In this document: in pieces, positions 38,043 through 50,262 of the stretch
Layout of the letters: each line of letters opens with the position of its first letter
How positions within the stretch are numbered: position 1 is the first letter of the stretch
Origin: Cryptomeria japonica
Lineage: Eukaryota; Streptophyta; Pinopsida; Cupressales; Cupressaceae
DNA: 64,000 nt
Direction of reading: 5' to 3'
NCBI RefSeq assembly: GCF_030272615.1
Contig: NC_081410.1
Location: forward strand, 286,129,957-286,193,956
The notes under the pieces: model-generated
The model's database searches: none
Told to the model about the DNA's origin: nothing
What the model saw: only the letters and a program-made list of their open reading frames with translations
Position numbers and translations under genes: made by a program

Positions 38043-39524
38043 GATTTGGGTGTTTTGAAACTGGAGCTGTCAAGCCACATGCTTCGAAACGAGTTTGTAA
38101 GAGCACGGTGTGCATCAAAATCACGTTTTGACATTAAAGGCTCTAGAATAGGGACTTGCATCTCGAAAGCTTGTTGTGCCTCCAAACACCAATTTTGATG
38201 CTTTGAAACTGATGATTTTGAGGCATAAGCTCCAAAACAAGGTTCTAAGAGCATCATGTGCATCAAAATCAAATTTTGACACTACTAGCTCCAAAATTAT
38301 GACTTGCATCATGAAACCTTGTTGTGTCTCCAAACATCGATTTTGATGCTCCAAAACTGGGGCTTTTTGAGGCACAATTTCTAAAACAACGTTCTAAGAG
38401 CACAATGTGCATCAAAATTAAATTTTGATGGTACTGGCTCTAGAATTGGGGCTTGCATCTTGAAACATTTTTGTGCCTCAAAACATTGATTTTGATGCTC
38501 TGAATCTAGGGCTTTTGAGGCACAAGCTTCAAATGAGGTTTTAAGAGCACGATGTGCGCCAAAATCAGATTTTGACGCTATTGACTCTCTAATCAGAACT
38601 TGCATCTTGAAACTTTGTTGTGACTCCAAAAATCGATTTTGATGCTCCAAAACTGGGCCTTTTGAGGCACAATTTCTAAAACAAGGTTCTAAGGCCACAA
38701 TGTGCATCAAACTTGAATTTTGATGCTACTGGCTCTAGAATAGGGGCTTGCATCTTGAAACCTTGTTGTGCCTCAAAACACTAATTTTGATGATCTGAAA
38801 CTAGGGCTTTTGAGGCACAAGCTTCGAAATGAGGTTCTAAGAGCACAATGTGCAGCAAAATCAGATTTTGATGCTATTGAGTCTAAAATCGGGACTTGCA
38901 TCTTGAAACCTTGTTGTGCCTCCAAACATTGATTTTGATGCTCCAAAACTGAGTCTTTCGAGGCACAAGCTCTGAAATGAGCTTCTCAAAGAATGATGTG
39001 CATCAAAATGGAATTTTGATGCTACTGGCTCTGGAATAGGGACTTGTTTCTTGAAACCTCGTTGTGCATCAAAACATTGATTTTGATGTGGCAAAATCAG
39101 GGCTTTCAAGGCACAATCTCCGAAATGTGGTTCTAAGAGCATGATATACAACAAAATTCCATTTTTACTCTACCCACTCTAGAATTGGGACTTGTGTCTT
39201 GAAACCTTGTTGTGACTCCAAACGCTTATTTTCATGTTCCAAAAATGAGGCTTTTGAGTCACAACCTCTGAAATGAGGTTCTAGGGAACACATTGTTTGT
39301 AAAAATCATGTTTTAATGCTATCAGCTTGAGAATTGGGACTTGTGTCTTGAAACCTTGTTGTGACTCTAAACACTTATTTTCATGTTCCAAAAATGAGGC
39401 TTTTGAGTCACAACTTCCGAAATGAGGTTCTAGGGAACACATTGTTTGTAAAAATCATGTTTTGATGCTATCAGCTTGAGAATTGGGACTTGTGTCTTGA
39501 AACCTTGTTGTGCCTTTAAACATT
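38043..39524 (-). repeat. HOR-B unit, 10-mer with duplicated m6 (1482 bp)
   Basis: It contains two adjacent m6 copies, starting 'tgtgactcc' at 39211 and 'tgtgactct' at 39360 (149 bp apart). Both carry the unusual 'cttattttcatg' and 'agggaacacattgtttgta' variants, so this is a recent single-monomer duplication. Confidence 0.87.
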
Positions 39525-39820
39525 GATTTGGGTGTTTTGAAACTGGAGCTTTTGAGCTACATGCTCGGAAATGGGTTTCTAAGAGCACGATGTGCATCAA
39601 AATCACGTTTTGACACTACAGGCTCCGGAATAGGGATTTGCCTCTGAAAAGCTTGTTGTGCCTCCAAACACCAATTTTGATGCTTTGAAAGCGATGATTT
39701 TGAGGCATAAGCTCCTAAACAAGGTTCTAAGAGCATGATGTGCTTCAAAATCAAATTTTTACGCTATCAGCTCTAGAACCATGACTTGCATCTTGAAACC
39801 TTGTTGTGCCTTTAAACATT
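39525..39820 (-). repeat. Extra m7-m8 dimer (296 bp)
   Basis: The m7 and m8 pair occurs twice in a row. m8 ends with the rare junction 'agaaccatgacttgcatc' near 39775 and is followed by a second m7 at 39821. The same rare junction, reversed, is found near 62800. Confidence 0.85.
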
Positions 39821-41094
39821 GATTTGGGTGTTTTGAAACTGGAGCTTTTGAGCCACATGCTCTGAAATGAGTTTCTAAGAGCACGATGTGCATCAAAATC
39901 ACGTTTTGACATGACAGGCTCTTGAATAGGGACTTGCATCTTGAAAGCTTGTTGTGCCTCCAAACACCAATTTTGATGATTCGAAACCGATGATTTTGAG
40001 GCATAAGCTCCAAAACAAGGTTCTAAGAGCACGATGTGCATCAAAATCAAATTTTGATGCTACTGGCTCCAGAATCAAGACTCGCATCTTCAAACCATGT
40101 TGTGCCTCCAAACATCAATTTTGATGCTCCAAAACTTGGGCTTTTGAGGCACAATTTCTAAAACAGGGTTCTAAGAGCACAATGTACATCAAAATTAAAT
40201 TTTGATGCTACTGGCTCTAGAACCGAGGCTTGCATCTTGAAACATTATTGTCCCTCAAAACATTGATTCTGATGCTTTGAATCTAGGGCTTTTCATGCTA
40301 TTGACTCTATAATCAGGACTTACATCTTGAAACTTTGTTGTGACTCTAAAAATCGATTTTGATGCTAAAAAACTAGGGCTTTTGAGGCACAATATCTCAA
40401 ACAGGGTTCTAAGGGCACAATGTGAATCAAACTTGAATTTTGATGCTACTGGCTCTAGAATAGGGGCTTGCATCTTGAAACCTTGTTGTGCCTCAAAACA
40501 CTAATTTTGATGATATGAAACCAGGGCTTTTGAGGCACAAGCTTTGAAATAAGGTTCTAAGAGCATGATGTGTACCAAAATCGTATTTTGATGCTATTGA
40601 CTCTAGAATCAGGACTTGCATCTTGAAACATTCTTGTGCCTCAAAACATTGATTTTGATGCTCCAAAACCAAGTCTTTCAAGGCACAAGAATTGAAATGA
40701 GCTTCTCAAAGAATGATGTCTGTCAAAATAGAATTTTGATGCTACTGGCTCCGGAATAGGGACTGTTTTATTGAAACCTTGTTGTGGCTCAAAACATTGA
40801 TTTTGATGTGCCAAAATCAGGGCTCTCAAGGCACAATCTCCGAAATGAGGTTCTAAGAGCATTATGTACATCAAAATTGCATTTTTACTCTACCCACTCT
40901 AGAATTGGGACTTGTGTCTTGAAACCTTGTTGTGACTCCAAACACTAATTTTTAAAATGCAAAAATGAGGCTTTTGATTCACAACCTTCGAAATGAGGTT
41001 CTAAGAACACCATGTTTGTCAAAATCATGTTTTGATGCTATCAGCTTGAGAATTGGGACTTGTGTCTTGAAACCTTGTTGTGCCTTCAAACATT
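39821..41094 (-). repeat. HOR-B unit with internal deletion in m1 (1274 bp)
   Basis: Near 40288 'gggcttttcatgctattgac' joins the two parts of m1, losing about 60 bp. Confidence 0.82.
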
Positions 41095-42276
41095 GATTTG
41101 GGTGTTTTGAAAATGGTGCTTTCAAGCCAAATGCTCCGAAACAAGTTTTTAAGAGCACGATGTGGATCAAAATCATGTTTTGACACTACAGGCTCCAGAA
41201 TAGGGACTTGTGTCTCGAAAGCTTATTGTGCCTCCAAACAACAATTTTGATGCTTCAAAAATGATGATTTTGAGGCATAAGCTCCGAAACAGGGTTCTAA
41301 GAGCATGATGTGCGTCAAAAACAAATTTTGCTGCTACCGGCTCTAGAATCAGGACTTGCATCTTGAAACCTTGTTGTGCCTCCAAACATCGATTTTGATG
41401 CTCCAAAATTGGGGCTTTTGAGGCACAATTTCTGAAATAGGGTTCTAAGAGCACAATGCGCATCAAAATTAAATTTGATACTACTGGCTCTAGAATCGGG
41501 GCTTGCATCTTGAAACCTTGTTGTGCCTCAAAACATTGATTTTGATGCTCTGAATTTGGGGCTTTTGATGCACAAGCTTCAAATGAGGTTTTAAGAGCAT
41601 GATGTGCGCCAAAATCAGATTTTGATGCTATTGACTCTATAATCGGGACTTGCATCTTGAAACTTTGTTGTGACTCCAAAAATCAATTTTCATGCTCCAA
41701 AACTAGGGCTTTTGAGGCACAATTTCTACAACAGTGTTCTAAGGGCCCAATGTGCATCAAACTTGAATTTTGATGCTACTGGCTCTAGAATAGGGGCTTG
41801 CATCTTGAAACCTTGTTGTGCCTCAAAACACTTATTTTGATGATCCGAAACAAGGGCTTTTGAGGCACAAGCTTTGAAATGAGGTTCTAAGAGCACGATG
41901 TGTACCAAAATCAGATTTTGATGCTATTGACTCTAGAATCCGGACTTGCATATTGAAACCTTCTTGTGCCTCCAAACATTAATTTTGATGCTCCAAAATG
42001 GAGTCTTTCACAGCACAAGCTCTGAAATGAGCTTCTCAATTAATGATGTGCGTCAAAATAGAATTTTGATGCTACTTGCTTTGGAATTGAGACTTGTGTC
42101 TTGAAACCTTGTTGTGACTCCAAACGCTAATTTTTATGTTTCAAAAATGAGGCTTTTGAGTCACAACCTCTGAAATGATGTTCTAAGAACACCATGTTTG
42201 TCAAAATCATGTTTTGATGCTATCAGCTTGAGAATTGGGACTTGTGTCTTGAAACCTTGTTGTGCCTTGAAACATT
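41095..42276 (-). repeat. HOR-B 8-mer with m4/m5 hybrid, copy 1 (1182 bp)
   Basis: A monomer beginning as m4 ('cttctcaattaatgatgtgc' near 42033) ends as m5 ('gagacttgtgtcttgaaac'). This removes one monomer from the unit. Adjacent to a near-identical copy. Confidence 0.87.
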
Positions 42277-43459
42277 GATTTAGGTGTTTTGAAAATGGTG
42301 CTTTCAAGCCAAATGCTCCGAAACAAGTTTTTAAGAGCACGATGTGGATCAAAATCATGTTTTGACACTGTAGGGTCTAGAATAGGGACTTGTGTCTTGA
42401 AAGCTTATTGTGCCTCCAAACAACAATTTTGATGCTTCAAAAATGATGATTTTGAGGCATAAGCTCCGAAACAAGGTTCTAAGAGCATGATGTGCGTCAA
42501 AATCAAATTTTGATGCTACCGGCTCTAGAATCAGGACTTGCATCTTGAAACCTTGTTGTGCCTCTAGACATCGATTTTGATGCTCCAAAATTGGGGCTTT
42601 TGAGGCACAATTTCTGAAATAGGCTTCTAAGAGCACAATGCACATCAAAATTAAATTTTGATACTACTGGCTCTAGAATCGGGGCTTGCATCTTGAAACC
42701 TTGTTGTGCCTCAAAACATTGATTCTGATGCTCTAAATTTGGGGCTTTTGATGCACAAGCTTCAAATGAGGTTTTAAGAGCATGATGTGTGCCAAAATCA
42801 GATTTTGACGCTATTGACTCTATAATCGGGACTTGCATCTTGAAACTTTGTTGTGACTCCAAAAATCAATTTTCATGCTCCAAAACTAGAGCTTTTGAGG
42901 CACAATTTCTAAAACAGAGTTCTAAGGGCCCAATGTGCATCAAACTTGAATTTTGATGCTACTGGCTCTAGAATAGGGGCTTGCATCTTGAAACCTTGTT
43001 GTGCCTCAAAACACTTATTTTGATGATCCGAAACAAGGGCTTTTGAGGCACAAGCTTTGAAATGAGGTTCTAAGAGCACGATGTGCACCAAAATTAGATT
43101 TTGATGCTATTGACTCTAGAATCCGAACTTGCATATTGAAACCTTCTTGTGCCTCCAAACATTAATTTTGATGCTCCAAAATGGAGTCTTTCATGACACA
43201 AGCTCTGAAATGAGCTTCTCAATTAATGATGTGCGCCAAAATAGAATTTTGATGCTACTTGCTCTGGAATTGAGACTTGTGTCTTGAAACCTTGTTGTGA
43301 CTCCAAACGCTAATTTTTATGTTTCAAAAATGAGGCTTTTGAGTCACAACCTCCAAAATGAGGTTCTAAGAACACCATGTTTGTCAAAATCATCTTTTGA
43401 TGCTATCAGCTTGATAATTGGGACTTGTATCTTGAAACCTTGTTGTGCTTTTAAACATT
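42277..43459 (-). repeat. HOR-B 8-mer with m4/m5 hybrid, copy 2 (1183 bp)
   Basis: It has the same hybrid monomer ('cttctcaattaatgatgtgc' near 43216) as the preceding unit. By eye the first 260 bp of the two units differ at about eight positions, so this is a young tandem duplication of a variant HOR. Confidence 0.87.
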
Positions 43460-44790
43460 GATTTGGGTGTTTTGAAACTGGTGCTTTCGAGCCACATGCT
43501 CCCGAATGAGTTTCTAAGAGCACGATGTTTAACAAAATCATGTTTTGACACTACAAGCTTTGGAATAGGGAAATGCGTCTCAAAATCTTGTTGTGCCTCC
43601 AAAAACCAATTTTGATGCTTCGAAACCGATGATTTTGAGGCATAAGCTCCAAAACAAGGTTCTAAGAGCACGATGTGCATCAAAATCAAATTTTGATGCT
43701 ACCGGCTCTAGAATTAAGACTTGCATCTTGAAACCTTGTTGTGCCTCCAAACATCGATTTTGATGATCCACAATTGGGGCTTTTGGGGCACAATTTTTGA
43801 AATAGGGTTCTAAGAGCACAATGCACATCAAAATTAAATTTTGATGCTACTAGCTCTAGAATTGGGGCTTGCATCTTGAAACCTTGTTGTGCCTCAAAAA
43901 ATTGATTCTGATGCTCTGAATCCGGGGCTTTTAAGGCACAAGCTTTGAATGAGGTTTTAAGAGCACGATGTGTGCCAAAATCAGATTTTGACACTATTGA
44001 CTCTATAATTGGGACTTGCATCTTGAAACTTTGTTGTGACACCAAAAAATGATTTTGATGCTCCAAAAATGGGGCATTTGAGGCACAATTTCTAAAACAG
44101 GGTTCTGAGGGCATAATGTGCATCCAATTTGAATTTTGATGCTACTGGCTCTAGAATAGGGGCTTGCATCTTGAAACCTCGTTTTCCCTCAAAACACTGA
44201 TTTTGATGATCAGAAACCACGACTTTTGAGGCACAAGCTTCGAAATGAGGTTCTAAGAGCATGATGTGCACCAAAATCAGATTTTGATGCTATTGACTCT
44301 AGAATTGGGACATGCATCTTGAAACCTTGTTGTGCCACCAAACATTAATTTTGATGCTCCAAACCTGAGTCTTTTGAGGCATAAGCTCTAAAATGAGCTT
44401 CTCACAGAATGATGTGCATCAAAATGGAATTTTGACACTACTGGCTCTGAAATAGGGACTTGTTTCTTGAAACCTTGTTGTGCCTCAAAACATTGATTTT
44501 GATGTGCCAAAATCAGGGCTTTCAAGGCACAATCTTTGAAATGAGGTTTTAAGAGCATGATGTACATCAAAATTGCATTTTGACTGTACCCACTCTGGAA
44601 TTGGGACTTGTGTCTCGAAACATTGTTGTGACTCCAAACACTAATTTTTCTATTCCAAAAATGAGGCTTTTGAGTCACAACCTCCGAAATGAGGTTCTAA
44701 GAACACCATGTTTGTGAAAATTGTGTTTTGATGGTATCAGCTTGAGAATTGGGACTTGTGTCTTGAAACCTTGTTGTGTATTTAAACATT
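43460..44790 (-). repeat. HOR-B unit, complete 9-mer (1331 bp)
   Basis: Anchor to anchor, all nine monomers in order. Confidence 0.88.
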
Positions 44791-45900
44791 GATTTGGGTG
44801 TTTTGAAACTGGTGCTTTCGAGCCTCATGTTCCAAAATGAGTTTCTAAGAGCACGATGTGGATCAAAATCACGTTTTGACACTACAGGCTCTGGAATAGG
44901 GACTTGCATCTCGAAAGCTTGTTTTGCCTCCAAACACCAATTTTGATGCTTTGAAGCCAATGATTTTGAGGCATAAGCTCCAAAATAAGGTTCGAAGAGC
45001 ACGATGCGCGTCAAAATCAAATGTTGACGCTACGGGCTCTAGAATCAGGACTTGCATCTTCAAACCTTGTTGTGCCTCCAAACATTGATTTTTTTGCTCC
45101 AAAATTGGGGCTTTTGAGGCACAATTTCTGAAACGGGTTTCTAAGAGCACAATGTGCATCAAACTTAAATTTTGATGCTACTAGCTCTAGAATCGGGGCT
45201 TGCATCTTGAAACCTTGTTGTGTCTCAAAACATTGATTCTGATGCTCTGAATCTGGGGCTTTTGAGGCACAAGCTTCGAATGAGGTTTTAAGAGCACGCT
45301 GTGAGCCAAAATCAGATTTTGATGCTATTGACTCTATAATCGGGATTTCCATCCTGAAACTTTGTTGTGAATCCAAAAATTGATTTTGATGCTCCAAAAC
45401 TGGGGCTTTTGAGGCACAATTTCTAAAACAGGGTTCTAAGGGCACAATGTGCATCAAACTTGAATTTTGACGCTACTGGCTCTATAATAGGGGCTTGCAT
45501 CTTGAAACCTTGTTGTGCCTCAAAACACTAATTTTGATTATCTAAAACCAGGGCTTTTGAGGTACAAGCTTCAAAATGAGGTTCTAAGAGCACGATGTGC
45601 ACCAAAATCACATTTTGATGCTATTGACTCTAGAATTGGGACTTGCATCTTGAAACCTTGTTGTGCCTCCAAACATTGATTCTGATGCTCCAAAACTGAA
45701 TCTTTCGAGGCACAAGCTCTAAAATGAGCTTCTTAAAGAATGATGTGTGTCAAAATGGAATTTTGACACTATTGGCTCTGGAATAGGGACTTGTTTCTTG
45801 AAACCTTGTTGTGCCTCAAAACATTGATTTTGATGTGCCAAAATTGGGGCTTTCAAGGCACAATCTCCGAAATGAGGTTCTAAGAGCATGATGTACATCA

Positions 45901-48755
45901 AGGTAACAAGGCACAAGTCCGAATTCAAGAGTTGGTAGCGTTAAAACACAATTTTGATGTACATCGTGCTCTTAGAACATCATTTCAAAGCTTGTGCCTT
46001 GAAAGCCTTGATTTTCGATAATCAAAATTAGTGTTTGGAGGCACAACAAGGTTTCAAGAGGCAAGTCCCCATTCCAGAAAATGTAATTTTGATGCACATC
46101 AAGCTCTTAGAACCTCATTTCGCAGCGTGTGGCTCGAAAGCTCTAGTTTTAAAACATCAAAATCAATGTTTAAAGGTAGAACAAGGTTTCAAGACACAAG
46201 TCTCGATTCTCAAACTGATAGCGTCAAAACACGATTTTGAAAAACATGGTATTCTTAGAACCTTATTTTAGAGGTTGTGCCTAAAAAGCATCATTTTTTG
46301 AGCGTAAATATTAATGTTTGGAGGCACAACAAGGTTTCAAGAAAGAAGTCCCAATTCCAGAGTTGGTAGCATCAAAACACAATTTTGATGTACATCATAC
46401 TCTTAGAACCTCATTTCAGAGCTTGTGCCTTGAAAGCCTTGTTTTGGAACATCAAAATCAGTGGTTGGAGGCATAACAAAGTTTCAAGATGCAAGTCCGG
46501 ATTCTAGAGTCAATAGCATCAAAATCTGATTTTGGTGCACATCCTGCTCTTAGAACCTTATTTCGGAGCATGTGGCTCGAAAGCTCTAGTTTCAAAACAT
46601 CAAAATCAATGTTTAGAGGCACACCAAGGTTTCAAGACACAAGTCCCGATTCTCAAGTTCATAGCATCAAAACATGATTTTGACGAACATGGTGTTCTTA
46701 GAACCTCATTTCAGAGGTTGTGCCTCAAAAGCCTCATTTTGGAGTATAAAAATTAGTATTTGGTGGGACAATAAGGTTTCAAGACACAAGTCCCAATTCC
46801 AAAGTCGGTAGTGTCAAAACGCAATTTTTATGTACATCCTACTCTTAGAACCTCATTTCAGAGCTTGTGCTTTGAAAGACCTGATTTTGGAACATCAAAA
46901 TGAATGTTTTGAGGCACAACAATGTTTCAAAAAGCAAGTCCCTATTTCAGATCCTATAGCACATGACTCTCTTAGAAGTTCATTTTGGAGCTTGTGCCTC
47001 GAAAGACACAGTTTTGGAGCATCAAAATCAATGTTTGGAGGCACAACAAGGTTTCAAGATGCAAATCCTGATTCTAGAGTCAATAGCGTCATAATCTGAT
47101 TTTTTAGCACATCTTGCTCTTAGAACCTTATTTCAAAGCTTGCACCTTGAAAGCCCCAGTTCAGAGCATCATAATCATTGTTTTGAGGCACAACAAGATT
47201 TCAAGATGGAAGACCCAATTCTAGAGCTAGTAGCATCAAAATTCAATTTTGATGCACATTGTGCTCTTAGAACCTTGTTTAATAAATTGTGCCTCAAAAG
47301 CCCCAGTTTTGGAGCATCAAAATCAATGTTTGGAGGCAAAACAAGTTTTCAAGATGCAAGTCCTGATTCTAGAGCTAGTAGCTTCAAAATTTGATTTTGG
47401 TGTACATTATGCTCTAAGATTCTTGATTTGGAGCTTATGCCTGAAAATCTTCAGTTTTGAAGCATCAAAACTAGTGTTAGGAGGCACAACAAGCTTTTGA
47501 GATGCAAGTCCCTATTCTAGAGCCTATAGTGTGAAAACATGATTTTTATGCAAGTTCATTTCGGAGATTGTACCTCAAAAGACCTAGTTTTGGAGCATCA
47601 TAATCAATGTTTGGAGGCACAATAAGGTTTCAAGATGCAAGTCCTGATTCTAGAGTCAATAGTGTCAAAATTTGATTTTTGCGTACATCGTGGTCAAATT
47701 AGTGTTTTGAGGCACAACAAGGTTTCAAGATGCAAGCCCCTATTCTAGAGCCAATAGCATGAAAATTCAAATTTCATGCCCACTGTGATGTTAGAACCCT
47801 GTTTTAGAAATTGTACCTCAAAAGCCCCAATTTTGGAGCATCAAAATCGATGTTTGGAAGCACAATAAGGTTTCAAGATGCAAGTCCTTATTCTAGAGCC
47901 GGTATCATCAAAATTTTATTTTGATGGACATCGTGTTCTTAGAATGTTTTGGAGCTTATGCCTCAAAATCTTCAGTTTCGAAGCATCAAAATTGGTGTTT
48001 GGAGGCACAACAAGCTTTCAAGATGCAAGTCCCTATTCCGGAGCCTATAGCATCAAAAAATAATTTTGATGTACATCGTGCTCTTAGAACCTCATTTCGC
48101 AGCTTGTGCCCTAAAATCACTGATTTTGCAACATCAAAATTAGTGTTTGGAGACACAACAGGTTTAAAGAAGCAATTCCCTATTCCAGAGCTTGTAGCGT
48201 CAAAATCTGATTTTGGTGCACAACAAGGTTTCATGATGCAAATCCTGATTCTGGAGCCGATAGCATCAAAATTTGATTTTGGTGCACATCGTGCTCTTAG
48301 AACCTTGTTTTGGATCTTATGCTTCAAAATCTTCGGTTTTGAAGCATCAAAATTGGTGTTTGGAGGCAGAACAAGCTTTCAAGACGCAAGTCCCTATTCT
48401 GGAGTTGGCAGCATCAAAATGCAATTTTGATGTACATCGTGCTCTTAGAACCTCATTTCGGAGCTTGTGTCTTGAAATCCCTGATATTGGAACATCAAAA
48501 TCAGTGTTTGGAGGCACAACAAGGTTTAAAGAAGCAAGTCCCTATTCTAGAGCTTGTAGCATCAAAATTCCATTTTGACACATATCATTCTCTTAGAAGC
48601 TCATTTCGGAGCTTGCTCCTTGAAACACCCAATTTTTGAGCATCAAAATCAATGTTTCGAGGCACAACAAGGTTTCAAGATGCAAGTCCTAATTCTATAG
48701 TCAATAGCATCAAAATATGATTTTAGCACACATCATACTTTTAGAACCTCATGTT
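45901..48755 (+). repeat. Satellite block 9, HOR-A, F orientation
   Basis: Begins 'ggtaacaaggcacaagtcc', as block 5 does, and consists of A-type F monomers. Near 47690 a deletion gives 'acatcgtggtcaaatt'. Near 48150 an unusual 'gacacaacaggtttaaag' monomer occurs. Both marks recur about 9.24 kb downstream (56933 and 57400). It is interrupted after 'agaacctcat' near 48755 by the non-satellite insert. Confidence 0.88.
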
Positions 48756-49665
48756 GGGTCTCAAATCAACAGATTGGATAGGTTCTAAGGAAATGCCAAC
48801 TCCTATGATCAAACCCTCCAATTGACTTGGCCAACTTATAGAGTGAACCTATTTGGTTACTAACTCTCTCACTTTAGGCTCTGCAGGACCTAGGCAGGTA
48901 TACCTATTCACTGAATGTCTCCAATAAATAGTGCTTTTTATAGCAGATATGTTATTCTATTCTGATATCTCCTGATCTTGAAATGGCATGAGTTCCTTGA
49001 ATGGAGATATAGCAGACGAGTTCAAGATTGTTGTTATGATAATTGTTTGCTTTGTGTTTCTTAATTACTCCTGTAGCTGTCAAAATAACTAATTATGAAA
49101 AGAAATGATGAGTATAACTTGAGATTTTAGCCAGTGCCTTCTTCACTGTATGGGTTACAGAGTCATTACAATTTTCTTCAGGACTTATAGTGCGAATCTG
49201 TGAGACAGTTTTTTAACTCATCCCTTATGAACCTATCAGTTACTATTTCTTTCAAAACCAAATGAATGCTTATATTATGTGCTGATTGAGTGAATTTAAC
49301 CCTACCCTTAAGGGACCAGTCAATTAAGATTTGCAAGGAACAATTACAATCCGCAAGCAAAACTTTTGTTGCAACATTATAACATAAAGCATAGATTTGA
49401 TCTTAAGAATATGAATAACCTTATCTTTATCAGATAATATCACAGACGATTGCCAAAAGAAAATGAAATAATTCACAACACATATGCAGGGAAACAATTG
49501 ATCAAGATTTGTATTCCATTGAAGTTCGTACACAAAAGACTTACAGGCTGTCGTTCTTTCGCTCTTAATCCTATCTAATTATCTTCTCTTTTCATTACAA
49601 AAATCATTCTCATATATATATGAGGACGAAAGTTTTTTCACGAAGAGACATGACTTTTCAAAATA
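48756..49665. other. Non-satellite 3' flank of the long reading frame
   Basis: Unique-looking AT-rich sequence downstream (minus-strand sense) of the long frame. Only short open frames occur (for example 49178-49360 and 49324-49533 on the minus strand), with no recognisable motif, so I do not call them genes. A 16-bp palindrome lies at 49609-49624. No LTR, tRNA or poly-A tract was seen. Confidence 0.6.
49609..49624. repeat. 16-bp perfect palindrome with alternating TA core
   Basis: ctcatatatatatgag reads the same on both strands. It lies about 40 bp past the terminal stop of the minus-strand frame, so it could be part of the 3' untranslated region or only a short AT run. Confidence 0.6.
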
Positions 49666-50262
49666 TTAGTCGTTAACTTGAGTGTTTCTAAACTTAAGCA
49701 AAAAGAGATTCAAAAGCCCCAAATGATGAATGTAATCATCGTCTTTGAATGTTCTGATTCGAGGTGTTTGCTTTTTTAATTCATCCCCTAGCGTCAGGTA
49801 CTTGAATATCATCTGGTTGACGGTAGGGGCCATATCCTTACTCTGATCAATTTCTGACAAGGCCCAATCCTTGACGCTGACAAGTTCCTTTCGCAAATCC
49901 TCCAAGGTTATTACCCCTCCTTCCTTGTAGACGGAAGGAATTCCAATGGGTTTTTCATCATCTAATTCTTGTAAATCTCTTCTCAGCATATCCTCGAGTT
50001 TGACATGATTATCCATATACGCGTTACCCTCAACCTTTTCTTCTGGCGTCATGGAATCGTCATTGCTTAGCACCCCCTGCAATCGTGCTCTTAACCATTC
50101 ATGCTCTGTTAGCGCTTTTATTATTCCATTGTAAACTATCCAATATGGTTCGACCTGTAAGAGCATGGTGTTGAACCGATGTCCTATGATGTCGTTGACC
50201 AATTTGTCCATCTTTTGCTGGATATTATCTGCGCGTTTATTGGCCTTCTCTGCCTGATATTT
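49666..50262 (-). pseudogene. Downstream portion of the long frame, after the internal TAG
   Basis: This is the direct in-frame continuation of the 850-residue frame. From 50262 it reads 17 codons (starting K-Y-Q-A-E-K) to an ATG at 50211, then 181 more residues to a TAA at 49666-49668. It is hydrophilic and probably helical, rich in Leu, Glu and Lys (for example LRKELVSVKDW). The 17 codons before the ATG continue the helical Lys/Glu/Gln-rich style of the upstream C-terminus. It is therefore best read as the true C-terminal part of one protein cut by a nonsense change. A separate protein starting at 50211, or stop-codon readthrough, are less likely alternatives. Function unknown. Confidence 0.7.

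Larger units (their letters stand above)
35914..45900 (-). repeat. Satellite block 8, HOR-B, R orientation
   Basis: HOR-B array with m7 anchors at 36799, 38043, 39525, 39821, 41095, 42277, 43460 and 44791. It ends at the strand switch near 45900, again within m5 after 'gatgtacatcaa'. Confidence 0.92.

Noticed and set aside
49178-49533. Two small minus-strand frames (60 and 69 codons)
   Set aside because: Length expected by chance in AT-rich DNA, mutual overlap, no motif.
48756-49665. Processed retrocopy with poly-A tail
   Set aside because: No poly-T/poly-A tract is found at the 3' (left) side of the minus-strand frame. The AT-rich stretch is at the opposite end.
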